From contig NZ_BDBS01000033.1 of the NCBI RefSeq assembly GCF_001613105.1, positions 81,575 through 145,574 of the forward strand: a stretch of 64,000 nt of DNA, written 5' to 3'. The translations under genes and the position numbers were made by a program. This document shows, in pieces, positions 18,001-25,452 of this stretch. The notes beneath the pieces are model-generated. The model saw only the letters and a program-made list of their open reading frames with translations, did not search any database and was not told where the DNA came from. Each line of letters opens with the position of its first letter. Position 1 is the stretch's first letter. This DNA comes from Nocardia pseudobrasiliensis NBRC 108224 (GTDB lineage: Bacteria; Actinomycetota; Actinomycetes; Mycobacteriales; Mycobacteriaceae).

Positions 18001-18964
18001 CGATCCCGGCTACCCGCCGCGCCGTCGCGATCTCCTGCCAGCCGATCGGCTCCGTCGGCGCCCGCAGCCCTCGCTCGTCGAGTCGCAACGCCGCGCTGCG
18101 CTGCCGAAAAATGCTGGCAGGCGCGATGATTCCCCGCTGAATGCACAGCGCCGCCTTGGCCAGCCCGGTCACGCCCGCCGCCGCGTCGAGCGGTCCGAGA
18201 TCGGCCGTCACCGATCCCACCCAGATCTTCGCCGCGGGCGCGCCGCCGGACCGCAGCACTGCGGCGAGGGCGTCGATCTCCACCGAATCGCCGGAAGTCG
18301 CCGCGCCGCCGTGACATTCGAAGTAACCTGCCGCATGCGGATCGAGCCCCGCCCGCTCCCAGGCCGTGCGGATCACCCGTCGTCGCGCCGACCCGTCCCG
18401 TTCCGATCGACCGTCCGAACCGACTGCGGTGCCGAGTATTTCGGCATACACTCGGTTCCCCTCCCGCCGCGCGTCGGCGGTGCGCTGCAGCACCACGACC
18501 GTGCCCGCATGCGCGTCGACCCCGCCGACGAGCGCCCACGGCACCGTCCCGTCGGACAGCAGGCGCACGGCCAGGTCGACCGCGGCCAGCGACGACGAAC
18601 CGGCGCTGTCCAGTACGAGACTCGGGCCGCGCAGATCCAGCACCTGCGACACCCGATTGGCGATCATGTTCGACCCGCCCGCCCCGACGAGTACCGCGGC
18701 GGGCGAGCCGCGGGCGCGATAGCCGATTCCGGCATCGTCGAGGGCCTCGATCGCCACGGTCAGGCTGAGCCGTTCGCGCGGATCCATCGCCGCGGCGGTA
18801 TCCGGATCGATCCCGAACCAGTCGTGATCGAATTCGGACTCCAGCAGAGCGGCCGACCCACCCTCGAGCAACATCCCCCAGAGTCGCCGCACCCCCGCCA
18901 CGCCGGGCATCCGGCAGCCGATGCCGATGATCGATACCGGCGGCGCTGGCGCGGGCTCGATCAT
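15086..18964 (-). CDS. PKS-like protein (KS-AT-KR) with all tested catalytic residues lost
   Basis: This 1292-aa protein starts at ATG 18964. The KS region (residues 10-380) is recognisable by VSIIGIGCRMPG, FGIDPDTAAAMDPRERL and a DSAGSSSLAAVDLAV elbow. The active Cys is Gly122, His218 is kept (ECHGGAA), and the second His is Pro258 (DLGPLDAAAG instead of NIGHT-like). The AT region (about 440-730) keeps LLLFPGRGGEHARMG, but GHSxG has become GTGAG, so the Ser is Gly522. The KR region (about 985-1150) keeps the nucleotide loop GGLGTLG at 992 but has SAITATLDTLA where Tyr should be. There is no carrier domain or thioesterase. The last 110 residues are imperfect decapeptide repeats. The frame is unbroken over 3.9 kb, which argues against a simple pseudogene. 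It may be a scaffold or binding protein. Confidence 0.8.
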   Translation of the reverse strand: MIEPAPAPPVSIIGIGCRMPGVAGVRRLWGMLLEGGSAALLESEFDHDWFGIDPDTAAAMDPRERLSLTVAIEALDDAGIGYRARGSPAAVLVGAGGSNMIANRVSQVLDLRGPSLVLDSAGSSSLAAVDLAVRLLSDGTVPWALVGGVDAHAGTVVVLQRTADARREGNRVYAEILGTAVGSDGRSERDGSARRRVIRTAWERAGLDPHAAGYFECHGGAATSGDSVEIDALAAVLRSGGAPAAKIWVGSVTADLGPLDAAAGVTGLAKAALCIQRGIIAPASIFRQRSAALRLDERGLRAPTEPIGWQEIATARRVAGIGSVGVGGTTAHAVLRGATEEPDRGGDPPVVIALSGADEGRVRELAGVWADALLAEHPPLRDFSSAAGRLLPERVRAAVVANNHAVAVARLRGLARGHMSDGDRRVVFGPEATRRDGGVLLLFPGRGGEHARMGRALAARYPVFARAVAEATDAVVRAGGPRVWTPRHGFDTRAQAIFVFQLAMAELVRAFGIRADGVIGTGAGEIAAAVVSEAISLRDGARLAVARAEFERGRLRAVLLETTLDEVGRLVEPMRGEVVVAAVHGPDAVVIAGPTRRLDAVVRRARRRGVVARAVSDDLVSIGTVDVSPLDGWGSAEPRVPMYSTTRRGEVIGEAGPGVAYWVENAGGPVHLDAALEAAAADGMTTVLEMAPDAVLSEVVREYPDFRDSAFAMAGREDEAAAFLGGVARLYLEGRGVDWAAQGAFSGQICERYWRKPDFDAEARSDSDFETAGRSPSAGDAVEWHSGATAYGPTVATALDWAESVLRTENWIRVEPPLGESVLPNRALVIGESPLAVGLTRVLDRRLPTQRVAREFDGVLARLREPTAVVVIWSGRDEDPATAVARAVDLLTRLRECPAVVASTVVLRDHADLAQNGVAGVVRALRRAATPHRLLWSPGDDARSVAAAVLTYDAAEELSIDGSILTARRFRPVPATAQPRTISPDGTYVVTGGLGTLGAVAARWLLHAGARDVVVLTRTPRPLPPLLDGLDDRIVVARCDVADRADLASALEDIRACGSTIRGLIHAAGAGATTAPFLPHLFAPTVRAATDLLTLTTADPIDFTLLFTTTSDDIPRSAITATLDTLARAHPRTTTITWGAWQSAPSPDTTPLDAARATAILTQSLTHQSPTLLALDPTPPPRSARRRDSGDPPTRQGNGSITPTRRRGEATRPAGRENDALPPPQRWVSATSSARQEGEGTSGTRLGGEAIASTRHGDGAITAARPGGEAISDGGGGGGVGSSGGGLGWVGS
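15153..15422. repeat. nine tandem 30-bp repeats at the 3' end of the PKS-like gene
   Basis: Units start every 30 bp at 15153, 15183, 15213, 15243, 15273, 15303, 15333, 15363 and 15393. Each shows a core like ATCGCCTCACCCC followed by GCCGAG. Copies are diverged but in phase. Read on the minus strand they encode decapeptides near xxTRxGGEAI, for example GTRLGGEAIA and AARPGGEAIS. The 30-bp period is a multiple of three, so copy-number changes keep the frame open. Confidence 0.8.
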
Positions 18965-19062
18965 CGCTGCGTTCTCCCTCGCTGCCTCCGGCGACAAGCG
19001 CCGACAGTCGGGTAACCCCCAGCGATTATGCCGAGTCCGCGCCCCGCGGAGAAGTCCTTTCG
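18965..19062. promoter_or_regulatory. divergent promoter region, PKS-like / metallo-hydrolase genes
   Basis: This 98-bp spacer lies between the divergent starts at 18964 and 19063. It holds the ribosome-binding site GGGAGA on the minus side and GGAGAAG (19048-19054) on the plus side. I see no clear dyad. Confidence 0.35.
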
Positions 19063-20052
19063 GTGTGCCGGTGGATGCCCTACGGTTGCGCTGTGTCATC
19101 GAAACGGACAGACGTGACCGATGGACGGCCCGGCACGCTGATCACCCTCGCCCGCTGCTGTGCCGCGCTCGCCGCCACACCCGCCAAGCTATTGCGTCCC
19201 CGCCAACCGGATCGGACATTTCTGGCGGACCTGACGGTCGCCGCGATTCCGCAGGCGCGCAATACCGTTCGTTTCACCGCGCTGATGCAGGGCCGCCTGT
19301 CCGCACCCACCACGATCATCGCCGAGGGCGCGCGCAGCCTGGGCGAGACCCGGATGGCCATGGGCGCCTTCCTGGTCGAACATCCGCAGGCCCGATTCCT
19401 GGTAGATCCGGCGCTGTGCGCGGGCGTGCACGATCGGGTGCTGCCGGGTATGCCGCTGCCGGTGCGCGTGCTGGTCGCGCCGAAGAAACCGGTGCTGGGC
19501 CTGGCCGACGCGCTCGCGGCTCGCGATCTGACCGGCGAGGACATCGATTTCGCGCTGGCCACCCATCTGCACTGGGATCATGTGTCCGGCCTGCTCGAAT
19601 TGCCGGATTCGCTCGAATTGCGCGTTCCGGCAATCGAATACGAATGGGCGATGACCGGAGCGGAGGCGCCCTACGGCGTCGTGCGCGCCCCGCTGCGCGA
19701 CCGCGCGATCGGCCATGTGGAGCTCGACGGCCCGCCGGTGCTCACCTTCCCGCGCAGCCACGACGTCTTCGGCGACGGCGCGGTGGTGCTGGTGGATCTG
19801 GCCGGGCACACCCCCGGCAGCGTCGGCGTGCTGCTCGCGGTCGACGACGGCACTCGGGTGTTGCTGGCGGGCGATTCGGTCTGGAACACGCTGCAGATTC
19901 GGCTCGTTCGCGAGAAGGCGCCGCTGCCGGGGCAGCTGTTCGACGCCGATCGCGATCGCGCCTTCGAAACCATTCAGCGCCTGCACGCCCTGCCGGACGG
20001 TATCGAGGTCATCGCCAGCCACGACTTCGCCGCGGTCGCCTCGCGGGCCTGA
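19063..20052 (+). CDS. metallo-beta-lactamase-fold hydrolase
   Basis: This 329-aa protein carries the metal-binding motif THLHWDHVSG (HxHxDH) near residue 167. Later metal ligands are in DLAGHTPGSVGVLL (near 250) and in the Asp of LLAGDSVWN (near 270). This fold includes lactonases, sulfatases and glyoxalase II-like enzymes. The N-terminal 65 residues have no match I know. The start is GTG 19063 behind GGAGAAG with 8-nt spacing; ATG 19075 and GTG 19093 are alternatives. It is divergent from the PKS-like gene. The substrate is unknown. Confidence 0.82.
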   Translation: MCRWMPYGCAVSSKRTDVTDGRPGTLITLARCCAALAATPAKLLRPRQPDRTFLADLTVAAIPQARNTVRFTALMQGRLSAPTTIIAEGARSLGETRMAMGAFLVEHPQARFLVDPALCAGVHDRVLPGMPLPVRVLVAPKKPVLGLADALAARDLTGEDIDFALATHLHWDHVSGLLELPDSLELRVPAIEYEWAMTGAEAPYGVVRAPLRDRAIGHVELDGPPVLTFPRSHDVFGDGAVVLVDLAGHTPGSVGVLLAVDDGTRVLLAGDSVWNTLQIRLVREKAPLPGQLFDADRDRAFETIQRLHALPDGIEVIASHDFAAVASRA

Positions 20053-20135
20053 AACCGACTGGCGGGTCCCACGACTCGCGACTACTGTCGGGTTCGGTAC
20101 GTGGATTGTGTATAGGGTTCCGCGCCCGGGTCGCG

Positions 20136-20155
20136 CCCGGCTCCCATGAGCCGGG
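20136..20155 (+). promoter_or_regulatory. leader hairpin upstream of the DMT permease
   Basis: CCCGGCTC (20136-20143) and GAGCCGGG (20148-20155) form an 8-bp stem with a tetraloop. It could be the terminator of the preceding hydrolase gene or part of a structured leader for the permease 135 bp downstream. Confidence 0.4.
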
Positions 20156-20250
20156 TCCCCAAAACAACCAGATCCGGGCGGACTGGACCGAGCTACACCA
20201 CGGCGGATCCGGTAGCCACCCGGAGGCGTCGACATCTGACGGGATAAAAG

Positions 20251-20282
20251 CCTCGAGGACTTCTATCGGCATGTCCTCGAGG
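20251..20282 (+). promoter_or_regulatory. hairpin covering the Shine-Dalgarno of the DMT permease
   Basis: CCTCGAGGAC (20251-20260) pairs exactly with GTCCTCGAGG (20273-20282) around a 12-nt loop. The right arm includes GAGG of the Shine-Dalgarno GAGGAG (20279-20284) that serves the ATG at 20291. A translation-control or attenuation role is therefore likely. Confidence 0.6.
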
Positions 20283-20290
20283 AGTTTTCG

Positions 20291-21115
20291 ATGATCGTCG
20301 CGACACTGTTGGCCGCATTGCTGCACGCGAGCTGGAACGCGATCGCGCACTGGATTCCCGATAAGACCACCTCGGTCGCGATCATCAGTCTGGGCGGACT
20401 GATCTGCGTCACCCCGCTGGTATTCCTGGCCGATCCGCCCGCCGCGGCCGCGTGGCCGTATCTGATCGCGTCGGTGGTGGTGCATCTGGCCTACAACGCG
20501 CTGCTGATGACCTCCTACCGGCTCGGCGATCTGAGTCAGACCTATCCGCTGGCCCGGGGCACCTCCCCGCTCGTGGTCACCGTGCTCGCGGCCACGCTGA
20601 TCGGTGAGACGCCCAGCGCCCGCCAACTCTGCGGCGTGCTGCTGATCTCGGCGGGCCTGGCCTCCCTGGTGTTCTGGGGATATCGCGAAAACCCGAGCCG
20701 CCCGGCCACGATCGCGGCCGCGGTCGGCACCGGACTGATGATCGCCGCGTACACGACCATCGATGGCGTCGGTGTGCGGCGGGCCGAGAGCACGCTCGGC
20801 TACATCGGCTGGTTGATGCTGCTCGAACAGGTCACCATCGTCGCGTTCGCCACCGTGGTGCGGGGCCGCGGGATGTGGGTGCGCAGCCGCCCGATCTGGC
20901 ATATCGGCCTGCTCGGCGGCGCGATGGCCGTACTCGCCTACGGGCTGGTGCTGTGGGCCCAGACCCGCGGCGCGCTGGCCGATGTCGCGGCGCTGCGCGA
21001 GACCAGCATCATCATCGGCGCGCTGATCGGCACCATCTGGTTCAAGGAAAGTTTCGGCGCCGCACGGGTTTTGGCGACCTGTGCGGTATTCGCCGGTATC
21101 GCGGTCATGCTTTGA
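20291..21115 (+). CDS. EamA/DMT-superfamily permease
   Basis: This 274-aa protein is almost entirely hydrophobic, with about 10 membrane segments arranged as two EamA repeats. It has typical motifs such as HASWNAIAHW at the start, TYPLARGTSPLVV near residue 95 and RETSIIIGALIGTIWFKE in repeat 2. Family members export amino acids, nucleosides or drugs. The leader contains a hairpin over the ribosome-binding site. The 3' end overlaps the convergent acetyltransferase by 11 bp. The substrate is not predictable. Confidence 0.85.
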   Translation: MIVATLLAALLHASWNAIAHWIPDKTTSVAIISLGGLICVTPLVFLADPPAAAAWPYLIASVVVHLAYNALLMTSYRLGDLSQTYPLARGTSPLVVTVLAATLIGETPSARQLCGVLLISAGLASLVFWGYRENPSRPATIAAAVGTGLMIAAYTTIDGVGVRRAESTLGYIGWLMLLEQVTIVAFATVVRGRGMWVRSRPIWHIGLLGGAMAVLAYGLVLWAQTRGALADVAALRETSIIIGALIGTIWFKESFGAARVLATCAVFAGIAVML

Positions 21116-21944
21116 CGAGCACGGCCCGGGTGTAGAGCAACTGGAAACCGCTGCGCTGGGCGTTCTGCTGGGATTTGGAGCCGGGCATCGTGGTGATCAC
21201 GGCCAGTTCGCAATCCGCCCGCGCCGCATCGGCCAAACGCGCCGACAGCAGCGCGGTCTGCACGCCGTGGCGGCGATGTGCTGGCACGGTCGCGGCGCCG
21301 GTGAGCTGGGCGATGCCGTCGCAGGTCCGCATACTCGCGCCACCGGCCGCCGCTCCGCCGCGCCGGGCGAGATAGCGGAGCACGCCGCTCGCCTCGGTCA
21401 TATCCCGCATGACCGTGGCGAGCACCTCGCGCGTGAACTCCTCCGGGGAGGCCATACCCTGCTCGTCCGGATGTGCGAAACCGTCGACCACCGCGTCGAG
21501 CCAGGTGTCGAACTCCTCGTCGCCGCTGAGCCGAATCTCGATATCGGGCGCGGCTTCTCGGGTGTAGCCGGATTCGATGGTCCGGCCCAGGATGTTCTCG
21601 AACCAGGCCAGCCGATAGCCCCGCTCGGTGAGCAGGGTGGCCAGGCCGGGATCGCCGAGATGAGCCAGTTCGACCTGTACGGGCGATTGCCGTGCGGCAT
21701 AGGTCTGTTCGATCTCGTCCAGCTCCGCGAACGAGACCGACTCGCCGAAACCCAGGCCCACCACCTTGTTCAGTGGTGAGCCGGGCCCGCCGTAACAGGC
21801 CGCGCCACCGGCGATCGGCCGCACGAAACCGCCGTCGCCGGGCCGGCTGTCGCGGGCCCGCGCGGCGCTCGAGGTGATCAGCTCCGCCTCGGCGCGCTCG
21901 ATCCGCGCGGCCAACTCGGTACCGCAGAACAGCGATTCGGTCAC
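21105..21944 (-). CDS. GNAT-family N-acetyltransferase
   Basis: The C-terminal half of this 279-aa protein has the GNAT acetyl-CoA motif (LTGAATVPAHRRHGVQTALLSARL, residues near 215-238, with the RRHGVQ pyrophosphate loop) and the typical QRSGFQLLYTR end. The N-terminal half is a separate domain (LNKVVGLGFG, ELAHLGDPGLATLLTERGY), as in two-domain GNAT proteins. It starts at GTG 21944. The substrate is unknown. Confidence 0.82.
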   Translation of the reverse strand: MTESLFCGTELAARIERAEAELITSSAARARDSRPGDGGFVRPIAGGAACYGGPGSPLNKVVGLGFGESVSFAELDEIEQTYAARQSPVQVELAHLGDPGLATLLTERGYRLAWFENILGRTIESGYTREAAPDIEIRLSGDEEFDTWLDAVVDGFAHPDEQGMASPEEFTREVLATVMRDMTEASGVLRYLARRGGAAAGGASMRTCDGIAQLTGAATVPAHRRHGVQTALLSARLADAARADCELAVITTMPGSKSQQNAQRSGFQLLYTRAVLVKA

Positions 21945-21984
21945 AAGGCAGTTATATCGGCCCTGTCCAGCGAATTCCGTATGT

Positions 21985-22959
21985 TCAGGCCACGAACGAG
22001 GCGAGCCGCTGGTTGATCAGCGCCTCGGCCTCGGAGACCATGCGCGAGATCAGTTCCGCGCAGGTCGGAATGTCGTCGATCAGGCCCTGGACCTGCCCGG
22101 CGCTCCAGATGCCCGCATCCAGATCGCCCTCCTCGAACACCCGGCGGCCGCGCGCGCCCGCGACCAGATCGCGCACATCGTCGAAGGTGGCGCCGCCGGC
22201 CCGCTCGATCTCGACGACCTTGCGGCTGATCTCGTTGTTGGCCACCCGCGCGGTGTTGTGCAGGGTGCGGAAGATCAGCTGGGTGTCGCGCTCGGAATGG
22301 GCGACGATCTGTTCCTTGACCTTCTGGTGGATCGCCGACTCCTGGGTGCACATGAAGCGGGTTCCCATATTCACCCCGTCCGCGCCCAGCGCCAGCGCCG
22401 CGACCAGGCCGCGCGCGTCGGCGATACCGCCGGAGGCGATGATCGGGATGGTCAGCGCCTTGGCGGCCGCGGGGATCAGGATCAGGCCGGGCACATCGTC
22501 CTCGCCCGGGTGACCGGCGCATTCGAAGCCGTCGATGCTCACGCCGTCGACGCCGATCTTCTGCGCCTTGAGCGCGTGCCGGACGCTGGTGCACTTGTGC
22601 AGCACCTTGATCCCGGCCTCCTTGTAATAAGGAAGGAAGGGCTCCGGGTTGCTGCCCGCGGTCTCGACGATCTTCACGCCGGACTCGATGATCGCCCGGA
22701 CGTACTCCTCGTACGGCGGCGGATTGATCGACGGCAGGATGGTGACGTTCACGCCGAACGGCTTATCGGTCAGCTCGCGGGCGCGCTCGATCTCGCGGCG
22801 CAGATCGTCGGGGGTGGGCTGGGTGAGGGCGGTGATGAAGCCCAGGCCGCCCGCATTGGCGACGGCCGCGACCAGCTCGGCCCGACCGACCCACATCATG
22901 CCGCCCTGCACGATCGGATGCTCGACCCCGAACAGTTCGGTGAACCTGGTCCGCAACAT
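21985..22959 (-). CDS. nitronate monooxygenase / 2-nitropropane dioxygenase family
   Basis: This 324-aa FMN-dependent TIM-barrel protein starts MLRTRFTELFGVEHPIVQGG. It shows the phosphate-binding and active-site segments DGFECAGHPGED (near 150), PIIASGGIADARGLVAALALGADGVNMGTRF (near 180-210) and the C-terminal INQRLASF. The ATG at 22959 has GCAGGAGGA upstream and fits the family start. An upstream in-frame extension is rejected. The family oxidises nitronates or acts on acyl intermediates. It is divergent from the fadD5-like gene and so may share its control. Confidence 0.88.
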   Translation of the reverse strand: MLRTRFTELFGVEHPIVQGGMMWVGRAELVAAVANAGGLGFITALTQPTPDDLRREIERARELTDKPFGVNVTILPSINPPPYEEYVRAIIESGVKIVETAGSNPEPFLPYYKEAGIKVLHKCTSVRHALKAQKIGVDGVSIDGFECAGHPGEDDVPGLILIPAAAKALTIPIIASGGIADARGLVAALALGADGVNMGTRFMCTQESAIHQKVKEQIVAHSERDTQLIFRTLHNTARVANNEISRKVVEIERAGGATFDDVRDLVAGARGRRVFEEGDLDAGIWSAGQVQGLIDDIPTCAELISRMVSEAEALINQRLASFVA

Positions 22960-23152
22960 CTGTGTTGTCCTCCTGCCTGCGCGGACGCGCCTGCGCCTCG
23001 TTGCCGTCGATAGTGGCACGGCGGTCTCCGCGGCGACAACCTCCATGTAAGTCACAGTTTGCTGATCGCTTCAACCATGGCGTAAATCGGTCGGATCGAT
23101 AGCGATTCCCCTACGCTCCCGTAAGTGGACCTGAGCTGCGAAATGATCAAAT

Positions 23153-23177
23153 GAGAAGAATTTGCCCAATCCTTCTC
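23153..23177. promoter_or_regulatory. candidate operator between nitronate monooxygenase and fadD5-like genes
   Basis: This 25-bp imperfect palindrome begins GAGAAG and ends CTTCTC, with inner ATT/AAT arms; 10 of 12 paired positions are complementary. It lies just upstream of the plus-strand promoter at 23186-23213. It could control both divergent genes. Confidence 0.45.
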
Positions 23178-23185
23178 TGTAACCC

Positions 23186-23213
23186 TTGTCACGGTGAAAA
23201 GTTAGTTGATATT
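23186..23213 (+). promoter_or_regulatory. promoter of the fadD5-like gene
   Basis: TTGTCA (23186-23191), a 16-bp spacer and GATATT (23208-23213) predict a start near 23220. The ribosome-binding site GAGAGGAG and the ATG at 23240 follow. Confidence 0.5.
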
Positions 23214-23239
23214 CTCACCTGCGTTCGAGAGGAGTTCAG

Positions 23240-24802
23240 ATGACGCAGGTGCTCGACGAACCGATTCGGTCGCGGCGCAACCACTGGAACAATCAGCTGG
23301 CCACCCATGCGCTCATGCGTCCCGACGCGGTGGCCGTGCGGTTCCGCGGGCGCGACACCACCTGGCGGCAACTGCACGAGCGCTCGCTGCGCTTCGCCGC
23401 CGCGCTCGCTCGGCGCGGGGTCGGATTCGGCGATCGGGTGCTCATCCTCGCGCTGAACCACACCGAATATCTCGAGGCCGTCTTCGGCATCAACGCGCTC
23501 GGCGCGATCGCGGTCCCGGTGAACTTCCGGCTGACCCCGCCCGAGCTGGCCTATATCGTCGCCGACTCCGGCGCGAAGGCGATCGTCACCGACACCGCGC
23601 TGCGGCCGCTGGCGCTCGGCGCGCTCGCACAGTCCCCGGCGCTCGGGCTCTGCGTCGTGATCGGCGCGAGCAGCGACGAGCAGACGCTCGGTTACGACGA
23701 CGCCCTGGCCGAGGACGGCGAAACCCCGGCGCCACTGGACATTCCGGAGGACACGCCGTGCCTGATCATGTACACCTCGGGCACCACCGGTAGCCCCAAG
23801 GGTGCGGTGCTGTCGCACGGCAATATGTACGCCCAGGCCCTGACCTGCCTGCGGGCACTGAATCTGACCCCGGACGCGATCGGCTTCTGCACCTCACCGC
23901 TGTTCCACATCGCCGGATTGGGCAGTCTCGCACCGGCATTCCTGCTCGGCTGCAAAACCGTACTGCATCCGCTCGGCGCGTTCGACGCCACCGAATTCCT
24001 CGACGCGGTCGAGGCGGAACAGGCGACCTCGGCGTTCTGCGTACCCGCGCAGTGGCAGCTGATCTGCGATGAGCCGACCGTCAAACAGCGCAAACTGGCG
24101 CTGCGCGTACTCAGTTGGGGCGCCGCGCCCGCCTCGGACACCGTGCTGCGGGCCATGGCCGACTGTTTTCCGGACGCGGAGAATGTCGCGGTCTTCGGCC
24201 AGACCGAGATGTCGCCGATCACCTGCGTGCTCGAGGGGCGCGACGCGCTGCGCAAACTCGGCTCGGTCGGTAGGCCCATCCCGACCATCCAGACGCGCAT
24301 CGTCGACGACGAGATGAACGATGTGGCCCCCGGCGAGATCGGCGAGATCGTCTATCGCGGACCGACTCTCATGCAGGGCTACTGGAACAAACCTCAGGCC
24401 ACGGCCGACGCGTTCGCGGGCGGCTGGTTCCACTCCGGAGATCTGGTGCGCCAGGACGAGGAGGGTTTCGTCTGGGTGGTGGACCGCAAGAAGGACATGA
24501 TCATCTCCGGCGGTGAGAACATCTACTGCGCCGAGGTCGAGAACGTGCTGTTCGGCCATCCCGGAATTCGCGAGGCCGCGGTCATCGGGCGTGCGCACGA
24601 GAAGTGGGGCGAGGTACCGGTGGCGGTCGTCGCGCTGGTCGATCCCGACGCCGAACTCACCCTCGCCGAGCTCGAACCGTATCTGAACGAGAATCTGGCC
24701 CGCTACAAACACCCCAAGGATTTGGTCGTCGTCGCCGAACTGCCCCGCAACGCCAGCGGCAAGGTTGTGAAAGTCCAACTGCGCAAGGAGTATTCGGACT
24801 AG
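23240..24802 (+). CDS. fadD5: acyl-CoA synthetase, FadD5-like
   Basis: This 520-aa adenylate-forming enzyme has the P-loop-like LIMYTSGTTGSPKGAVLSH near residue 175, VFGQTEMSP near 315 and HSGDLVRQDEEGFVWVVDRKKDMIISGGENIY near 395-425. Lys near residue 510 in PRNASGKVVK completes adenylation. Long stretches agree with my recollection of mycobacterial FadD5, including RVLSWGAAPASD and ENIYCAEVENVL. In Mycobacterium that gene adjoins the mce1 lipid-import operon, but no mce genes are here. It converts fatty acids to acyl-CoA. A good ribosome-binding site precedes the ATG. Confidence 0.88.
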   Translation: MTQVLDEPIRSRRNHWNNQLATHALMRPDAVAVRFRGRDTTWRQLHERSLRFAAALARRGVGFGDRVLILALNHTEYLEAVFGINALGAIAVPVNFRLTPPELAYIVADSGAKAIVTDTALRPLALGALAQSPALGLCVVIGASSDEQTLGYDDALAEDGETPAPLDIPEDTPCLIMYTSGTTGSPKGAVLSHGNMYAQALTCLRALNLTPDAIGFCTSPLFHIAGLGSLAPAFLLGCKTVLHPLGAFDATEFLDAVEAEQATSAFCVPAQWQLICDEPTVKQRKLALRVLSWGAAPASDTVLRAMADCFPDAENVAVFGQTEMSPITCVLEGRDALRKLGSVGRPIPTIQTRIVDDEMNDVAPGEIGEIVYRGPTLMQGYWNKPQATADAFAGGWFHSGDLVRQDEEGFVWVVDRKKDMIISGGENIYCAEVENVLFGHPGIREAAVIGRAHEKWGEVPVAVVALVDPDAELTLAELEPYLNENLARYKHPKDLVVVAELPRNASGKVVKVQLRKEYSD

Positions 24803-24825
24803 GCGGTCGCGATCGATCGGGCAGT

Positions 24826-25452
24826 ATGGAATTCATGTTGCTCGATCACGCCCGTACCGCCGTCCTGGCCCTGCATTGGCAGGTCAATATCGTCAAGCCG
24901 GAGGGGTTCTTCGGGCCAATGCTTGCCGGACCCGTCGAGGCCAGCGGGGTGATCGAGCGCGCCCGGGGGTTCCATCAGGCCGCCCTGGCGGCGGGGATTC
25001 CGGTGCTGTTCACCCGGTTCACCGTGCCGGTGGGCGAGGGAGAGCTGGTGCGCAACACCGGTTTCATGCGGTCGGTGGCCGCGGCGCAGACCGAATTCCG
25101 GCCGGAGGCGCCGGGCGCGCAGATCATTCCGGAGATGCGCGATCAGATCACCGTCGGCGCGGTATTCGACAATCAGAAACTGTCCGGCCTGGCCGGTAAC
25201 GCGCTGGCGGGCTGGCTGGCCGCGCGCGGGGTGACCACGCTGCTCATCACCGGCGTGGCGACCAATCTCACCGTCGAGCAGACCGCCCGCCACGCCACCG
25301 ATCTCGGCTTCGTCGTCCATGTCGTCGCCGACTGCGTCACGGCCGCGACCGTCGAGGCGCATATCGCCTCGCTGGCGAATCTCGAATTGGCCACCGCCGG
25401 TAGCGTTTCCGTCGAGCAGGTCCTGCCCGAACCGGGTGCGGTGCGGCCCTAG
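24826..25452 (+). CDS. isochorismatase-fold protein lacking the catalytic Cys
   Basis: This 208-aa cysteine-hydrolase-fold protein keeps the first Asp region (LDHARTAVLALHWQ) and the loop TGVATNLTVEQTARHATDLG. Position 149, where hydrolases of this family have Cys (TNVCVESTAR), is Thr. It may therefore be a non-hydrolytic member or use other chemistry. ATG 24826 is chosen; ATG 24835 is possible. It lies 23 bp after the fadD5-like stop on the same strand, probably co-transcribed, and overlaps the next convergent gene by 4 bp. Confidence 0.78.
   Translation: MEFMLLDHARTAVLALHWQVNIVKPEGFFGPMLAGPVEASGVIERARGFHQAALAAGIPVLFTRFTVPVGEGELVRNTGFMRSVAAAQTEFRPEAPGAQIIPEMRDQITVGAVFDNQKLSGLAGNALAGWLAARGVTTLLITGVATNLTVEQTARHATDLGFVVHVVADCVTAATVEAHIASLANLELATAGSVSVEQVLPEPGAVRP

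Noticed and set aside
15377..19015. A 1212-codon plus-strand frame opposite the PKS-like gene
   Set aside because: It is an Arg/His/Gln-rich shadow of high-GC codons without any motif; the minus strand shows clear KS, AT and KR domains.
20146..20247. 33-codon upstream ORF in the permease leader
   Set aside because: No ribosome-binding site precedes it and its ATG sits in a hairpin loop. I mention it only as an alternative explanation for the leader.
23240..24802. Presence of an mce operon next to fadD5
   Set aside because: In Mycobacterium fadD5 adjoins mce1, but no YrbE or Mce proteins are encoded here.
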